NCBI GenBank assembly: GCA_035533215.1
Contig: DATLUG010000039.1
Coordinates: forward strand, 8,978-72,977
DNA length: 64,000 nt
Source of the DNA: DAHUZL01 sp035533215
GTDB taxonomy: Bacteria; Chloroflexota; Dormibacteria; Aeolococcales; Bog-877
Direction of reading: 5' to 3'
The notes under the pieces: generated by a model
The model's database searches: none
Told to the model about the DNA's origin: nothing
The model's input: only the letters and a program-made list of their open reading frames with translations
Shown here: piece after piece, positions 42,039-50,549 of the stretch
Numbering within the stretch: the stretch's first letter is position 1
Layout: each line of letters begins with the position of its first letter
Position numbers and translations under genes: made by a program

Positions 42039-42129
42039 TGGCGGAGCGGGAGGGATTCGAACCCTCGAAGGGGTTGCCCCCTTACGGCATTTCCAGTGCC
42101 GCGCCCTCGGCCAGCTAGGCGACCGCTCC
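42039..42129 (-). tRNA. tRNA-Ser (anticodon GGA), CCA encoded
   Basis: A class II tRNA with a long variable arm: acceptor GGAGCGG/CCGCTCC, anticodon loop CTGGAAA (anticodon GGA), T arm GAGGG-TTCGAAT-CCCTC, discriminator G and CCA. Confidence 0.95.
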
Positions 42130-42179
42130 CCCTGCGGATTGTAGGCAGGGGCTCGGACCGGACCCTTCGCTCGGCTCGG

Positions 42180-42268
<89 letters not shown>

Positions 42269-42280
42269 GGACCGGCGCCA

Positions 42281-42844
42281 TTATCGCCCGCGACCGCCGG
42301 CGGGGGCCCCCGGGGTGTCCGGCCCCGGGTCGGCGGCGCCCGCGGTGCGCCGGGCCGCGAAGAACTGGCGCAGGAGGGCCGCGGCCGGGGCGGCGCAGAG
42401 GCCCGACGTCACCTCCAGATGATGGTTGTTGGCCGGGTGGGTGAGGACCGGGAGGACGGAGTGCACCCCGCCCCGGCGGGGGTCGTCGGCCCCGTACACG
42501 AGCCGGTCGACCCGGCTCAGCACCAGGGCCCCCGCGCACATCGTGCAGGGCTCCAGGGTCGCGTAGAGGGTCACCCCGAGCAGGCGCCAGGAGCCCAGCC
42601 GCCGGGCTGCCCGCCGGAGGACCACCATCTCCGCGTGCTGGGTGGCGTCCTGGCTGGCCTCCATCCGGTTCCCGGCGGCGGCCAGCACCCGGCCGCCGAG
42701 GACCGCGACCGCCCCCACCGGAACCTCGCCGCGCCCCGCCGCGCGGCGTGCGAGCCGGAGGGCGTGCGCCATGTGTCGGAGGTCCCGGTCGGCGTCGTCG
42801 CCCGCGCTGGCGATGGGTGCGAGCCGGCAAGGGGTCGGATTCAT
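42281..42844 (-). CDS. tadA: tRNA-specific adenosine deaminase
   Basis: This zinc deaminase of 187 residues converts A34 to inosine in tRNA-Arg(ACG). The HAEMVVLRRAARR motif provides the zinc His and proton-shuttle Glu, and TLEPCTMCAGALV gives the PCxxC zinc cysteines. The ATG at 42844 follows a TAGATT -10-like element by only 4 nt, so the message may be leaderless. A longer frame upstream would run through tRNA-His and is not credible. The C-terminal 20 residues or so are Gly/Pro/Ala-rich. It is probably co-transcribed with the two tRNA-Ser genes. Confidence 0.93.
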   Translation of the reverse strand: MNPTPCRLAPIASAGDDADRDLRHMAHALRLARRAAGRGEVPVGAVAVLGGRVLAAAGNRMEASQDATQHAEMVVLRRAARRLGSWRLLGVTLYATLEPCTMCAGALVLSRVDRLVYGADDPRRGGVHSVLPVLTHPANNHHLEVTSGLCAAPAAALLRQFFAARRTAGAADPGPDTPGAPAGGRGR

Positions 42845-42848
42845 GGCC

Positions 42849-42858
42849 AATCTATAAT
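42849..42858. promoter_or_regulatory. Overlapping divergent -10 elements (tadA / tRNA-His)
   Basis: TATAAT on the plus strand (42853-42858) precedes tRNA-His by 12 nt. TAGATT on the minus strand (42854-42849) precedes tadA. The two elements share bases. Confidence 0.55.
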
Positions 42859-42870
42859 CGACCCCCGCGT

Positions 42871-42948
42871 GGTGGCTATAGCTCAGCTGGTTAGAGCGCC
42901 AGGTTGTGGCCCTGGAGGCCGAGGGTTCAAATCCCTCTAGCCACCCCA
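42871..42948 (+). tRNA. tRNA-His (anticodon GUG), G-1 and CCA encoded
   Basis: Acceptor GTGGCTA/TAGCCAC, anticodon loop TTGTGGC (anticodon GTG), T arm GAGGG-TTCAAAT-CCCTC. The extra G-1 at 42871 pairs with discriminator C73, the identity feature of tRNA-His, and CCA follows. Confidence 0.95.
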
Positions 42949-43079
42949 CCTGCGGTCCCCGCGCCCGGGTCCGGCGCGGGCATCGGTGCCCAGCCGGTCG
43001 GGACGATGATGTCGCCTGGCATCGGACCGCGCCGACGTTGGGCGGTGCGGCCGCGGCGGCCGGCGCCGTCCCGGCCGTC

Positions 43080-43448
43080 TCAGCCCTCCTTCGACTCCTC
43101 GCGGCACACGCAGAACTCGTTGCCCTCGGGGTCGGCCATCAGCTGCCACTCCCAATCGGGCGCGCTCCCGAAGGGCTCGCCGACGCGGGTGGCGCCGCGA
43201 TCGCTCAGCTGCCCGACCAGGGCCTCCGGCTCGGCCGTGTACAGGTCGAGGTGGAGGCGGTTCTTCACCGCCTTGGGCTCGGGCACGCGCTGGAGGAAGA
43301 CGGCCGGCGCTCCGGCCGGCGGCAGCAGGTTGAGGTACGGCTGTCCGTCCCCCTCGGTGCCCTCGTACCCGAGCGCGGCCACCCAGAACGGCGCCAGCCG
43401 CTCCGGGTCCTCGCAATCGATGCCGATCTGCAGCCGTGGTCGCGGCAT
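43080..43448 (-). CDS. VOC superfamily (glyoxalase-like) protein
   Basis: This 122-residue protein has paired beta-alpha-beta-beta-beta units: LQIGIDCEDPERLAPFWVAALGY opens the first and NRLHLDLYTAEPEALVGQL the second. It ends in MADPEGNEFCVCRE, the usual metal-site Glu region. Proteins of this small VOC class are resistance- or glyoxalase-like enzymes of unknown substrate. A GGGAGG site precedes the ATG, and a TAAACT -10-like element lies about 40 bp upstream on the minus strand. Confidence 0.85.
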   Translation of the reverse strand: MPRPRLQIGIDCEDPERLAPFWVAALGYEGTEGDGQPYLNLLPPAGAPAVFLQRVPEPKAVKNRLHLDLYTAEPEALVGQLSDRGATRVGEPFGSAPDWEWQLMADPEGNEFCVCREESKEG

Positions 43449-44237
43449 GGCGGGCCTCCCAAGACGGTCCTCGCGACGGCCCAGAAGTTTAGCCTCCGAC
43501 CGCGCCGCGCCGCGCCGCGACGCGCGCGCCGCGCCGATCGCGCCAGCCAGCGCGGCCGGCTCGCATCGCCGTCACCCGCGGGGGCGGATGCCGATCGGTG
43601 CGACGGCGTGCAGCCGGCCGATCGTCCGGGTCCTCACTTGGCTGCTGCCGGCCGGGCAGGGCGCTCGCGGACCGCCGACCCGGGAGGCGTGGACGAGGGG
43701 GTCGATCGGGCGAGCGCCGTTCGCGACGCCGCGCGCTGCGCCGGTAGTGCGGGCGCTCCACACGGGCACCGGCACCCTGCCCAGCCATGATCCTTGGGCG
43801 GAGCCGGTTCGGATCCGGATCGACCTCGGCTGCCCCGCTGGGGCCGACGTGGTTCCGACCTGGACGGCGCCGGACCCGACGACACGGCTCGTGGCGGCGG
43901 CGCTGCGCCACCTCGCGGCGCGGGGTGCGGAGACCTGCTCCATCGACGGCGGATCCGCGGAGTCTCGCTGGGGGAGTGCGCCGGCCTGACGACCGCCGCG
44001 GAGTTGGACCCACCCTGCTGGCCCAGCGATCGGGCCGGCGGCGCGCTCGGCTGCGGGGTTCAGGGCGGCCGGCTCCGCTGGGGCATGCCAGCGTCGGGAG
44101 ATGCCCCACCCGCGAGAGCGCGGTCGCCGACGCCCCGAGGACGACTCGCGGGCGGTCCCGACATGGCCCAGGGCTGCGCTCGGTCGGTCGGGCGCGTGTC
44201 CAGCGGCGGTGGCGGTCCGGGCCGGCGCGGCACCTGC
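43449..44237. other. Gene-poor stretch
   Basis: About 790 bp between the VOC gene and the helicase promoter have only weak coding signals. Most open frames here are Arg-rich and look non-coding on both strands. A 7-bp inverted repeat GGGGCAT...ATGCCCC lies at 44080-44107. The one frame with protein-like composition (43747-43989) is listed separately. Confidence 0.5.
43747..43989 (+). CDS. Possible small hypothetical protein, 80 residues
   Basis: Frame from GTG 43747 with balanced composition, including PVRIRIDLGCPAGADVV and TRLVAAALRHLAARGAE, and a high GC third position as in neighbouring real genes. It has no recognised family, clear ribosome site or promoter. It could be a real small protein, a gene remnant or chance. 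Confidence 0.22.
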   Translation: MRALHTGTGTLPSHDPWAEPVRIRIDLGCPAGADVVPTWTAPDPTTRLVAAALRHLAARGAETCSIDGGSAESRWGSAPA

Positions 44238-44243
44238 TAGGAT
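44238..44243 (+). promoter_or_regulatory. -10 element of the DEAD-box helicase gene
   Basis: TAGGAT, 113 nt before GTG 44357. The intervening leader can form CCGCT-gctgc-AGCGG nested inside GATTCC..GGAATC (about 44282-44312). Confidence 0.45.
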
Positions 44244-44356
44244 GAGCCGGCGCCCGGCCCGAGCCGGCGCGGCCTCCTGGTGATTCCTCGTCCCGCTGCT
44301 GCAGCGGAATCCCCTGCGGCGTGCGGTGAGTCGACTGGACGAGGACATGCGGGGCG

Positions 44357-45676
44357 GTGACGTCCCAGGAGCCCGTCGTGACCACCTTCGCTGCCCTGGG
44401 CGTTCGCCCGCCCCATCTCGACCGACTCGCCGGCATGGGGATCGCCACCGCGACCCCGGTGCAGGTCGCCGCCATCCCGCCGCTGCTGGCCGGACGCGAC
44501 TGCGTCATCCAGTCGCCCACCGGCTCCGGCAAGACCCTCGCCTACCTGCTCCCGCTCGTCAGTCGGCTGGGCGGTCACCGGCCGGGGCGGCCGCGCGGCC
44601 TGGTGCTGGCGCCGACCCGGGAGCTGGCGACCCAGATCGGGGGCGTACTGGGGCGGCTGGGTACGCCGCTGCGCCACACCCTGGTGTTCGGGGGCGTCGG
44701 GTACGCCGGCCAGATCAGCGGCCTGCGCAGTGCGGACGTGGTCATCGCCTGCCCGGGGCGGCTGCTCGACCTCTGCACCGGCGGTTCGGCCGCGCTGGGG
44801 TCGGTGGAGGTGCTGGTCCTCGACGAGGCGGACGAGATGCTGGACGCGGGCTTCGCGCGCGACGTGGAGAAGCTGATCGCCATCACCTCCAGGCGGACCT
44901 CGTCGGTGCCGCGGCAGACCCTGCTGGCGTCGGCCACCATGCCTGCCTGGGTGGCGGAGATGGCTCGCAGCCACCTGCACGACCCTGCCCGGGTGGTGGT
45001 GGAGCCGACGCGCGCGCCCGACCTCGAGCACGGGCTGGTGGCGGTGCGACGGGACGAGCGGACCGCGATGCTCAGCCAGCTGCTGGCGCGCTCGTCCTCC
45101 ACCATCGTGTTCCACCGCACCAAGCACGGGGCCAAGAAGCTGGCCCGCGACCTGTCCGCCCGCGGTCATCGCACCGCCGAGCTGCAGGGGAACCTCTCCC
45201 AGGCGGCGCGCGACCGCGCGATCGCGGCGTTCCGCGGCCGCCAGGCGAGCGTCCTGGTCGCGACCAACGTCGCCGCCCGGGGGATCGATGTCGAGCAGGT
45301 GACGCTGGTCGTCAACTACGAGCTTCCCGACACCGCCGACTGGCTCACCCACCGGGTCGGGCGCACGGCCCGCAACGGCGCCAGCGGTCGGGCCCTCACC
45401 TTCCTCACCGAGGATGACGGTGAGCGCTGGCAGAAGCTCCGGCGCCTGGGAGCACCGGACCTCCAGCTGGTGGACGCGGACCACCTGGTCCTCACCGGGA
45501 CCATGCGCTTTATGCCGGGCGCACCGCGCGTCGCGGTCTCCTCCCGGGTTGCGGCACCGGCCGGCAGGGGCCCCGCCGGCGGAGCGCGGGGCGGGCCGGG
45601 GCGCCCGCGACCGTCGCTCCCGGGAGCGGCCCGACGGCGCCGGGGAGGCGGTCGACCGTCCTCCGCAACCCTCTGA
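44357..45676 (+). CDS. DEAD-box ATP-dependent RNA helicase
   Basis: This 439-residue RNA helicase has a Q motif (TFAALGVRPPHL..TPVQ), motif I PTGSGKT (about residue 55), PTRELA, motif II DEAD (156-159) and motif III SAT. In the second RecA domain are VLVATNVAARGIDV and motif VI HRVGRTARNG. The C-terminus is a tail of about 45 residues rich in Arg/Gly/Pro, as in cold-shock or degradosome helicases. It stands directly upstream of rpsO-pnp, suggesting a role in mRNA turnover. GTG 44357 has only a weak GGGG ribosome site. Confidence 0.93.
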   Translation: MTSQEPVVTTFAALGVRPPHLDRLAGMGIATATPVQVAAIPPLLAGRDCVIQSPTGSGKTLAYLLPLVSRLGGHRPGRPRGLVLAPTRELATQIGGVLGRLGTPLRHTLVFGGVGYAGQISGLRSADVVIACPGRLLDLCTGGSAALGSVEVLVLDEADEMLDAGFARDVEKLIAITSRRTSSVPRQTLLASATMPAWVAEMARSHLHDPARVVVEPTRAPDLEHGLVAVRRDERTAMLSQLLARSSSTIVFHRTKHGAKKLARDLSARGHRTAELQGNLSQAARDRAIAAFRGRQASVLVATNVAARGIDVEQVTLVVNYELPDTADWLTHRVGRTARNGASGRALTFLTEDDGERWQKLRRLGAPDLQLVDADHLVLTGTMRFMPGAPRVAVSSRVAAPAGRGPAGGARGGPGRPRPSLPGAARRRRGGGRPSSATL

Positions 45677-45719
45677 GCGGGGCGGCGCCCCGGAGCGGCC
45701 CACCCCCGCTGCTGGCTGG

Positions 45720-45725
45720 TATAGT
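45720..45725 (+). promoter_or_regulatory. -10 element of rpsO and structured leader
   Basis: TATAGT, about 80 nt before the rpsO ATG. The leader contains GGCGCC-ct-GGCGCC and other stems, in keeping with S15-controlled leaders known in other bacteria. Actual autoregulation here is inference. Confidence 0.5.
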
Positions 45726-45805
45726 GTCGTCGGCGCCCTGGCGCCGAGCGTGGGCGCGCGCGCCTGCGCACACGACCGTTCGAATCACGGAGCGAGGAGC
45801 ACCGC

Positions 45806-46072
45806 ATGCTGCAGGGGGAGGCCAAGACGGCGGTCATCGGCGGCCATCGCCTCCACGAGACCGACACCGGCTCGCCCGAGGTCCAGGTGGCCATCTTCAG
45901 CGAGCGGATCCGCCAGCTCACCGAGCACCTCAAGGTCCACACCAAGGACCACCACTCGCGCCGGGGGCTGCTGATGCTGGTCGGCAAGCGTCGCCGGTTG
46001 CTCGCCTACCTCATGCGGCGAGACGTGACCCGGTACCGGAGCCTGATCGCCGAGCTGGGGCTCCGGCGCTGA
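45806..46072 (+). CDS. rpsO: 30S ribosomal protein S15
   Basis: The 88-residue S15 has the normal length. Family segments are TDTGSPEVQVAIFSERIRQLTEHLKVH, KDHHSRRGLLMLVGKRRRLLAYL and YRSLIAELGLR, including the conserved HxxD..SRRGL rRNA-binding loop. ATG 45806 follows a GAGCGAGGAG ribosome site. Downstream pnp is the usual neighbour. Confidence 0.97.
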   Translation: MLQGEAKTAVIGGHRLHETDTGSPEVQVAIFSERIRQLTEHLKVHTKDHHSRRGLLMLVGKRRRLLAYLMRRDVTRYRSLIAELGLRR

Positions 46073-46285
46073 GCCCAGCGGGTCGTGGCGGCCGTGGGCG
46101 GCTCCGCCGGCAGCGGCGCCCGCCACTCACTTGCACATCGCGGCGGCCGGTCGCCCACCGTTCGTCGGAGCCTGTATCTCGTCGGTTAGCGATTGGCGAT
46201 AGGAGCCGAACTTTGGTTCAGCTCTCGTCCCCAACCCCTAACCACGGGCTGCGGCCGCTTCACGAGCCGGTGCACCGTCCGGCTG

Positions 46286-46306
46286 CCGTTGGACGAAGAC
46301 CAACGG
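46286..46306 (+). promoter_or_regulatory. Ribosome-site hairpin in the pnp leader
   Basis: CCGTTGG (46286-46292), a 7-nt loop, and CCAACGG (46300-46306) form a perfect stem. Its 3' arm overlaps the CGGAG ribosome site ahead of GTG 46316, so folding would limit pnp translation. Confidence 0.45.
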
Positions 46307-46315
46307 AGCATAGAC

Positions 46316-48436
46316 GTGGACACCACTGTCGTATCGACCGAGCTCGACGGACGCACCCTTAGCATCGAGACCGGCTGGATGGCCGAACAGGCCAACGGCG
46401 CGGTCTGGGTCCGCCAGGGAGACACGGTGGTCCTGGTGACCGCCACCGCCAGCCGCGCCCCCCGCGAGGGGATCGACTGGTTCCCCCTCACCTGCGACTA
46501 CGAGGAGAAGCTGTACGCGGTGGGGCGGATCCCGGGGGCGTTCATGCGCCGCGAGGGCCGACCCAGCGAGGGCGCCACCCTCACCGCCCGGATGATCGAC
46601 CGCCCGATGCGGCCGCTCTTCCCCAAGGACTTCCGCAACGACGTCCAGATCGTCGCCACCGTCCTCTCCAGCGACCAGGTCAACGACCCCTCCATCCTCG
46701 CCATGATCGGGGCCGGGGCCGCCATCGCGATCAGCGACATCCCCCACGCGGGCCCGATCGCGGCCACCCGGGTGGGACTCTTCGACGGGGAGGTCCGGCT
46801 CGACCCCCAGATGCCGGACATGGAGCGCAGCCAGCTGGACCTGATCGTCGCCGGCACCCGGTCCGCCATCAACATGGTGGAGGCGGGGGCGCAGCAGGTC
46901 TCGGAGGAGACCGTGCTGGAGGCGCTGCAGCGCGCCCAGGAGCGGATCACGACCATCGTCGGGATCATCGATGACCTGGTCGCCAAGGTCGGCCGCCCCA
47001 AGGCCGCCTATCCGCGGATGGGGATCCCCCCGGAGCTGAAGGCGGCGATCCAGGGCCAGGTCCAGGGCCGGCTCGACCAGGCCTTCCGGGAGGCCGACAA
47101 GGCCCGCCGGGAGCAGCAGATCGAGGCGCTGGGCGCGGCCGCAGTCGCGGAGCTGGCCGGACAGTTCCCCGGTCGGGAGAAGGACCTCGGCCTGGCCTTC
47201 GAGTCGGTGCTGAAGGCAGCGGTCCGGCGTGCCATCCTCGAGGAGGGCCTGCGCCCCGACGGGCGCCGCACGGACGAGGTCCGTCCCATCTGGAGCCGGG
47301 TCGGGGTGCTGCCGCGGACCCACGGCAGCGCCATCTTCACCCGGGGCCAGACCCAGGCCCTCTCGGTCGTCACCCTGGGGACGATGTCCGATCAGCAGAA
47401 GCTGGATGGTCTGGGCCTGGAGCCCTTCAAGCGCTACATGCACCACTACAACTTCCCGCCCTTCTCGGTGGGCGAGGCCCGCCCCCTGCGGTCCCCCGGC
47501 CGCCGCGAGATCGGCCACGGCGCGCTGGCGGAGCGGGCGGTGCGGGTGGTGGTGCCGCCGGTCGACGACTTCCCCTACACGGTGCGGATCGTCACCGAGA
47601 TCCTCTCCAGCAACGGCAGCACCTCGATGGCGAGCGTCTGCGGCAGCACCCTGGCGCTGATGGACGCGGGGGTGCCGCTGCAGGCACCGGTCGGCGGGAT
47701 CGCGATGGGGCTCGTCACCGACGAGAGCGACGCCCAGCGCTATGCCATCCTCTCCGACATCCAGGGGATGGAGGACGCCCTCGGCGACATGGACTTCAAG
47801 GTCGCCGGGACCCGCAAGGGCATCACCGCCCTGCAGATGGACATCAAGGTCCAGGGGCTCACCCCCGAGATCTTCCGGCGCGCATTGGAGCAGGCCCGGG
47901 TGGGACGGCTGCACATCCTCGACAAGATGGCGGAGGCGCTCAGCGAGCCACGCGGGGCGATGTCGGCGTACGCGCCCCGGATCATCACCATCGAGATCAA
48001 CCCCGACAAGATCCGCGACGTGATCGGTCCCGGGGGCAAGACCATCCGGCGGATCCAGGAGGAGACCGGGGCCCAGATCGACATCGAGGACGACGGTCGG
48101 GTGTTCCTGGCGACCGTCGACACCGACGCGATGGAGCGGGCGGTGGCGATGATCCGCGACCTCACCGAGAGCGTCGAGGTGGGCCGGATCTACAAGGGCA
48201 AGGTGGTCCGGATCATGCCCTTCGGCGCCTTCGTCGAGATCCTGCCCAAGCAGGACGGGCTGGTGCACATCTCCCAGCTGGCCGAGCAGCGGGTGGGCAA
48301 GGTCGAGGACGTCGTCAGCATCGGCGACGAGATCATGGTCAAGGTGACCGAGATCGACGACCGCGGCCGGGTCAACCTCTCCCGCAAGCAGGCGGTCCAG
48401 GAGCTCGCCGCCGGCAGCAACGGCGCCAAGGCCTGA
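46316..48436 (+). CDS. pnp: Polyribonucleotide nucleotidyltransferase (PNPase)
   Basis: This 3'-5' phosphorolytic exoribonuclease has 706 residues. Two RNase PH-like domains are seen: the first includes FPLTCDYEEKLYAVGRIPGAFMRREGRPSE, and the catalytic second includes GSTSMASVCGSTLALMDAGVP and SDIQGMEDALGDMDFKVAGT. A KH domain (DVIGPGGKTIRRIQEETGAQI) and an S1 domain (GRIYKGKVVRIMPFGAFVEIL) follow. GTG 46316 fits the family N-terminus (TELDGRTLSIETG) and has a GGAG site; in-frame upstream sequence is not conserved. It lies 243 bp after rpsO. Confidence 0.96.
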   Translation: MDTTVVSTELDGRTLSIETGWMAEQANGAVWVRQGDTVVLVTATASRAPREGIDWFPLTCDYEEKLYAVGRIPGAFMRREGRPSEGATLTARMIDRPMRPLFPKDFRNDVQIVATVLSSDQVNDPSILAMIGAGAAIAISDIPHAGPIAATRVGLFDGEVRLDPQMPDMERSQLDLIVAGTRSAINMVEAGAQQVSEETVLEALQRAQERITTIVGIIDDLVAKVGRPKAAYPRMGIPPELKAAIQGQVQGRLDQAFREADKARREQQIEALGAAAVAELAGQFPGREKDLGLAFESVLKAAVRRAILEEGLRPDGRRTDEVRPIWSRVGVLPRTHGSAIFTRGQTQALSVVTLGTMSDQQKLDGLGLEPFKRYMHHYNFPPFSVGEARPLRSPGRREIGHGALAERAVRVVVPPVDDFPYTVRIVTEILSSNGSTSMASVCGSTLALMDAGVPLQAPVGGIAMGLVTDESDAQRYAILSDIQGMEDALGDMDFKVAGTRKGITALQMDIKVQGLTPEIFRRALEQARVGRLHILDKMAEALSEPRGAMSAYAPRIITIEINPDKIRDVIGPGGKTIRRIQEETGAQIDIEDDGRVFLATVDTDAMERAVAMIRDLTESVEVGRIYKGKVVRIMPFGAFVEILPKQDGLVHISQLAEQRVGKVEDVVSIGDEIMVKVTEIDDRGRVNLSRKQAVQELAAGSNGAKA

Positions 48437-48447
48437 GCCGGGCCGGG

Positions 48448-49491
48448 ATGGCGGAGGCGGAGCCGGGTCGCGATCGGCTCACCGTCGCCGTGGTGGGTGC
48501 GACCGGCGTCGTCGGCCGCACCCTGCTCCAGCTGCTGGAGGAGCGGCGGTTCCCGGTGGGGGAGCTGCGCTGCCTGGCGTCGGCCCGGTCGGCGGGGCGG
48601 GTCGAGCTCACCTTCGCCGGCCGGGCCCACCCGGTCCGGCTGGCGGAGCCGGCCGCGCTCGTCGGGTGCCACCTCGCGCTCTTCAGCGCCGGCGCGCAGG
48701 TGGCGGTGACGCTGGCCCCCGCGGCGGCGGCGAGGGGGACCGCCGTCGTCGACAACAGCTCGGCCTTCCGCCGGGACGAGGACGTCCCGCTGGTGGTCCC
48801 GGAGGTCAACGGCGCCCGCCTCGACGGCGGCCCGCGCCTGGTGGCGAACCCCAACTGCTCCACGATCCAGCTCACCGTCGCGCTGGCGCCGCTGCACCGG
48901 GCCTTCGGCCTGCGGCGCGTGCACGTGGCCACCTACCAGGCGGCCTCCGGAGGGGGTCGCAGGCTGGTGGAGGCGCTGCGCCGCCAGTCGGCCGCGGTGG
49001 CGCGCGGCGAGCGTCCCACCGCGGTCGACTCTCCCCACCCGCTGGCGGGCAACGTCGTCCCCGGCGGCTGGGGGGTGGACGGCGATGCCACCGAGGAGGA
49101 GCGCAAGGTCGTCTACGAGACCCGCCGGCTGCTGGACCTGCCCGCGCTCGCCATCGGCTGCACCACGGTGCGGGTGCCGGTGGCGGTCGGCCACGCCGAG
49201 GCGGTCTGGGCGGCGTTCGAGCGCCCGGTGAGCCCACGGGAGGCGCGGGCGGTGCTGGCGGCAGCGCCCGGGGTGGTGGTCCACGACGACCTGGAACGGG
49301 ACCGCTACCCGACCCCGCTGGAGGCGGCCGGCACCGATCCCGTGTGGGTGGGGCGGTTGCGCGAGGATCTCGGCGAGCCGGGCGCGCTCTCGCTCTTCGT
49401 CGTCGCCGACAACCTCCGCAAGGGTGCGGCGCTCAACGCGGTCCAGATCGCCGAACGGCTCTGCGGCGCGGGGGTGGCGGCGGGCCGCTGA
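48448..49491 (+). CDS. asd: Aspartate-semialdehyde dehydrogenase
   Basis: This 347-residue enzyme makes aspartate semialdehyde for lysine/diaminopimelate, threonine and methionine synthesis. The NADP motif VVGATGVVGRTLLQLLEE, the catalytic cysteine in VANPNCSTIQ, ATYQAASGGG, and GCTTVRVPVAVGHAEAVW are all present. The start lies 11 bp after pnp. The order rpsO-pnp-asd-rnj-ftsK matches the broad Bacillus arrangement with intervening genes missing. A very long palindrome follows its stop. Confidence 0.95.
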   Translation: MAEAEPGRDRLTVAVVGATGVVGRTLLQLLEERRFPVGELRCLASARSAGRVELTFAGRAHPVRLAEPAALVGCHLALFSAGAQVAVTLAPAAAARGTAVVDNSSAFRRDEDVPLVVPEVNGARLDGGPRLVANPNCSTIQLTVALAPLHRAFGLRRVHVATYQAASGGGRRLVEALRRQSAAVARGERPTAVDSPHPLAGNVVPGGWGVDGDATEEERKVVYETRRLLDLPALAIGCTTVRVPVAVGHAEAVWAAFERPVSPREARAVLAAAPGVVVHDDLERDRYPTPLEAAGTDPVWVGRLREDLGEPGALSLFVVADNLRKGAALNAVQIAERLCGAGVAAGR

Positions 49492-49535
49492 CGGAGGCGG
49501 TCGGGGGGCTCGCGCGCCCCGTGGCGTGGGCGGGT

Positions 49536-49581
49536 CACCCCCGTTCCCACCCGGCGGATCCGCCGGGTGGGAACGGGGGTG
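49536..49581. terminator. 46-bp perfect palindrome between convergent genes
   Basis: From CACCCCCGTTCCCACC to its exact mirror complement, centred between 49558 and 49559 on GGATCC, with no mismatch. It sits between asd (plus strand) and the MBL gene (minus strand), so a bidirectional terminator is the simplest reading, though there is no T-tract. Confidence 0.7.
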
Positions 49582-49787
49582 GGTCACCGTCCGCCGCGGT
49601 GGTCCCGGTCCCGCGGCGGTCGCTCAGGGGACGGGGGGCGCCCGGCGGTGGTCGGTCGCCGCCGCCGCTGGCGCCGCCGGCAGGACCATCCGCACCGACC
49701 CGCCGGCGGTCGGGCCGATGGGGACGGCGGGGCGGTCGACGACCCGGTGGGCGCGGCACCCGAGGCTCGAACCGATGGCAGGTCCGC

Positions 49788-50549
49788 CTACAGCTCCAGC
49801 ACCATCCCGTCGTGGAGACAGCGCTCGGCGACCTGGTCCACGTGGGCGAGCATCTCCGGGCCCAGATGGGTGAGGACCAGCTGGCGGCAGCGAAGCTGCC
49901 CCAGGTGGGCGGCGAGGGTCGCGTAGTCGAGGTGGTACGGGATCCGCTTGGCGTAGCTGTACGCCTCGCACACCAGGACATCGGCCCCGTCGGCCAGCTC
50001 GATCAGGCTGTCGGTCCAGGCGGTGTCGCCGGAGACCGCCAGGAGGCGGTCGCCGGCCTCGATGCGCAGCCCGTAGGCGGGCGCGCCGCTGGCATGGTCC
50101 ACCGCCACCGGGGTGACCGCCACCGGGCCCACCCGGGTGCGCACCCGCGGCGCCAGCTCGACCACCTCCAGCGTGAACCGCCGGTGGGCCGCCCCGGAGC
50201 CGGGGAACAGCGCCTCGGTGGCGATCGCCAGCCGCGCCCGGGTGCCGGGTGGCCCGGCCACGACCAGCGGCCGCTCGCGACCGGCGAACTGTCCGTCGAG
50301 GACCAGGAACGGCAGGCCGCCGAAATGGTCGCCGTGGAGGTGGGTGACGATCACCGCGTCGATCGCCCCGGGGTCGATCCCGCCCCGCTTCAGACCGGGC
50401 AGGGACGAGGCGCCGCAGTCGACCAGGACCATCCCGGCGTCGGACCGGAGCACCAGGCACGCCTGGAGCCGCCCTCCGGTGCCGAAGGCATCGCCGGAGC
50501 CCACCACCAGCACCTCCCAGCGAGGCCCGGCCGCCGGCTCGCCGCTCAC
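49788..50549 (-). CDS. Metallo-beta-lactamase-fold hydrolase (RNase Z-like class)
   Basis: This 253-residue MBL-fold enzyme has the zinc motif THLHGDHFGGLP near residue 70, an opening VLVVGSGDAFGTGGRLQACLVL like the RNase Z/arylsulfatase group, an AVSGDTAWTDSL Asp motif and a final LVLTHLGPEM His. The exosite arm of true tRNase Z is not evident, so RNA processing is not claimed. GTG 50549 overlaps the stop of the LLM gene by 4 bp, so both are one unit. Confidence 0.87.
   Translation of the reverse strand: MSGEPAAGPRWEVLVVGSGDAFGTGGRLQACLVLRSDAGMVLVDCGASSLPGLKRGGIDPGAIDAVIVTHLHGDHFGGLPFLVLDGQFAGRERPLVVAGPPGTRARLAIATEALFPGSGAAHRRFTLEVVELAPRVRTRVGPVAVTPVAVDHASGAPAYGLRIEAGDRLLAVSGDTAWTDSLIELADGADVLVCEAYSYAKRIPYHLDYATLAAHLGQLRCRQLVLTHLGPEMLAHVDQVAERCLHDGMVLEL

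Noticed and set aside
43489..44532. Long minus-strand frames across the gene-poor stretch
   Set aside because: Arg/Ser/Pro-rich without motifs, and extending into the helicase gene in antisense.
49788..50549. MBL-fold gene as tRNase Z (rnz)
   Set aside because: The opening segment and zinc motif fit the broad family, but the exosite arm and full motif set were not evident, so a specific name was withheld.
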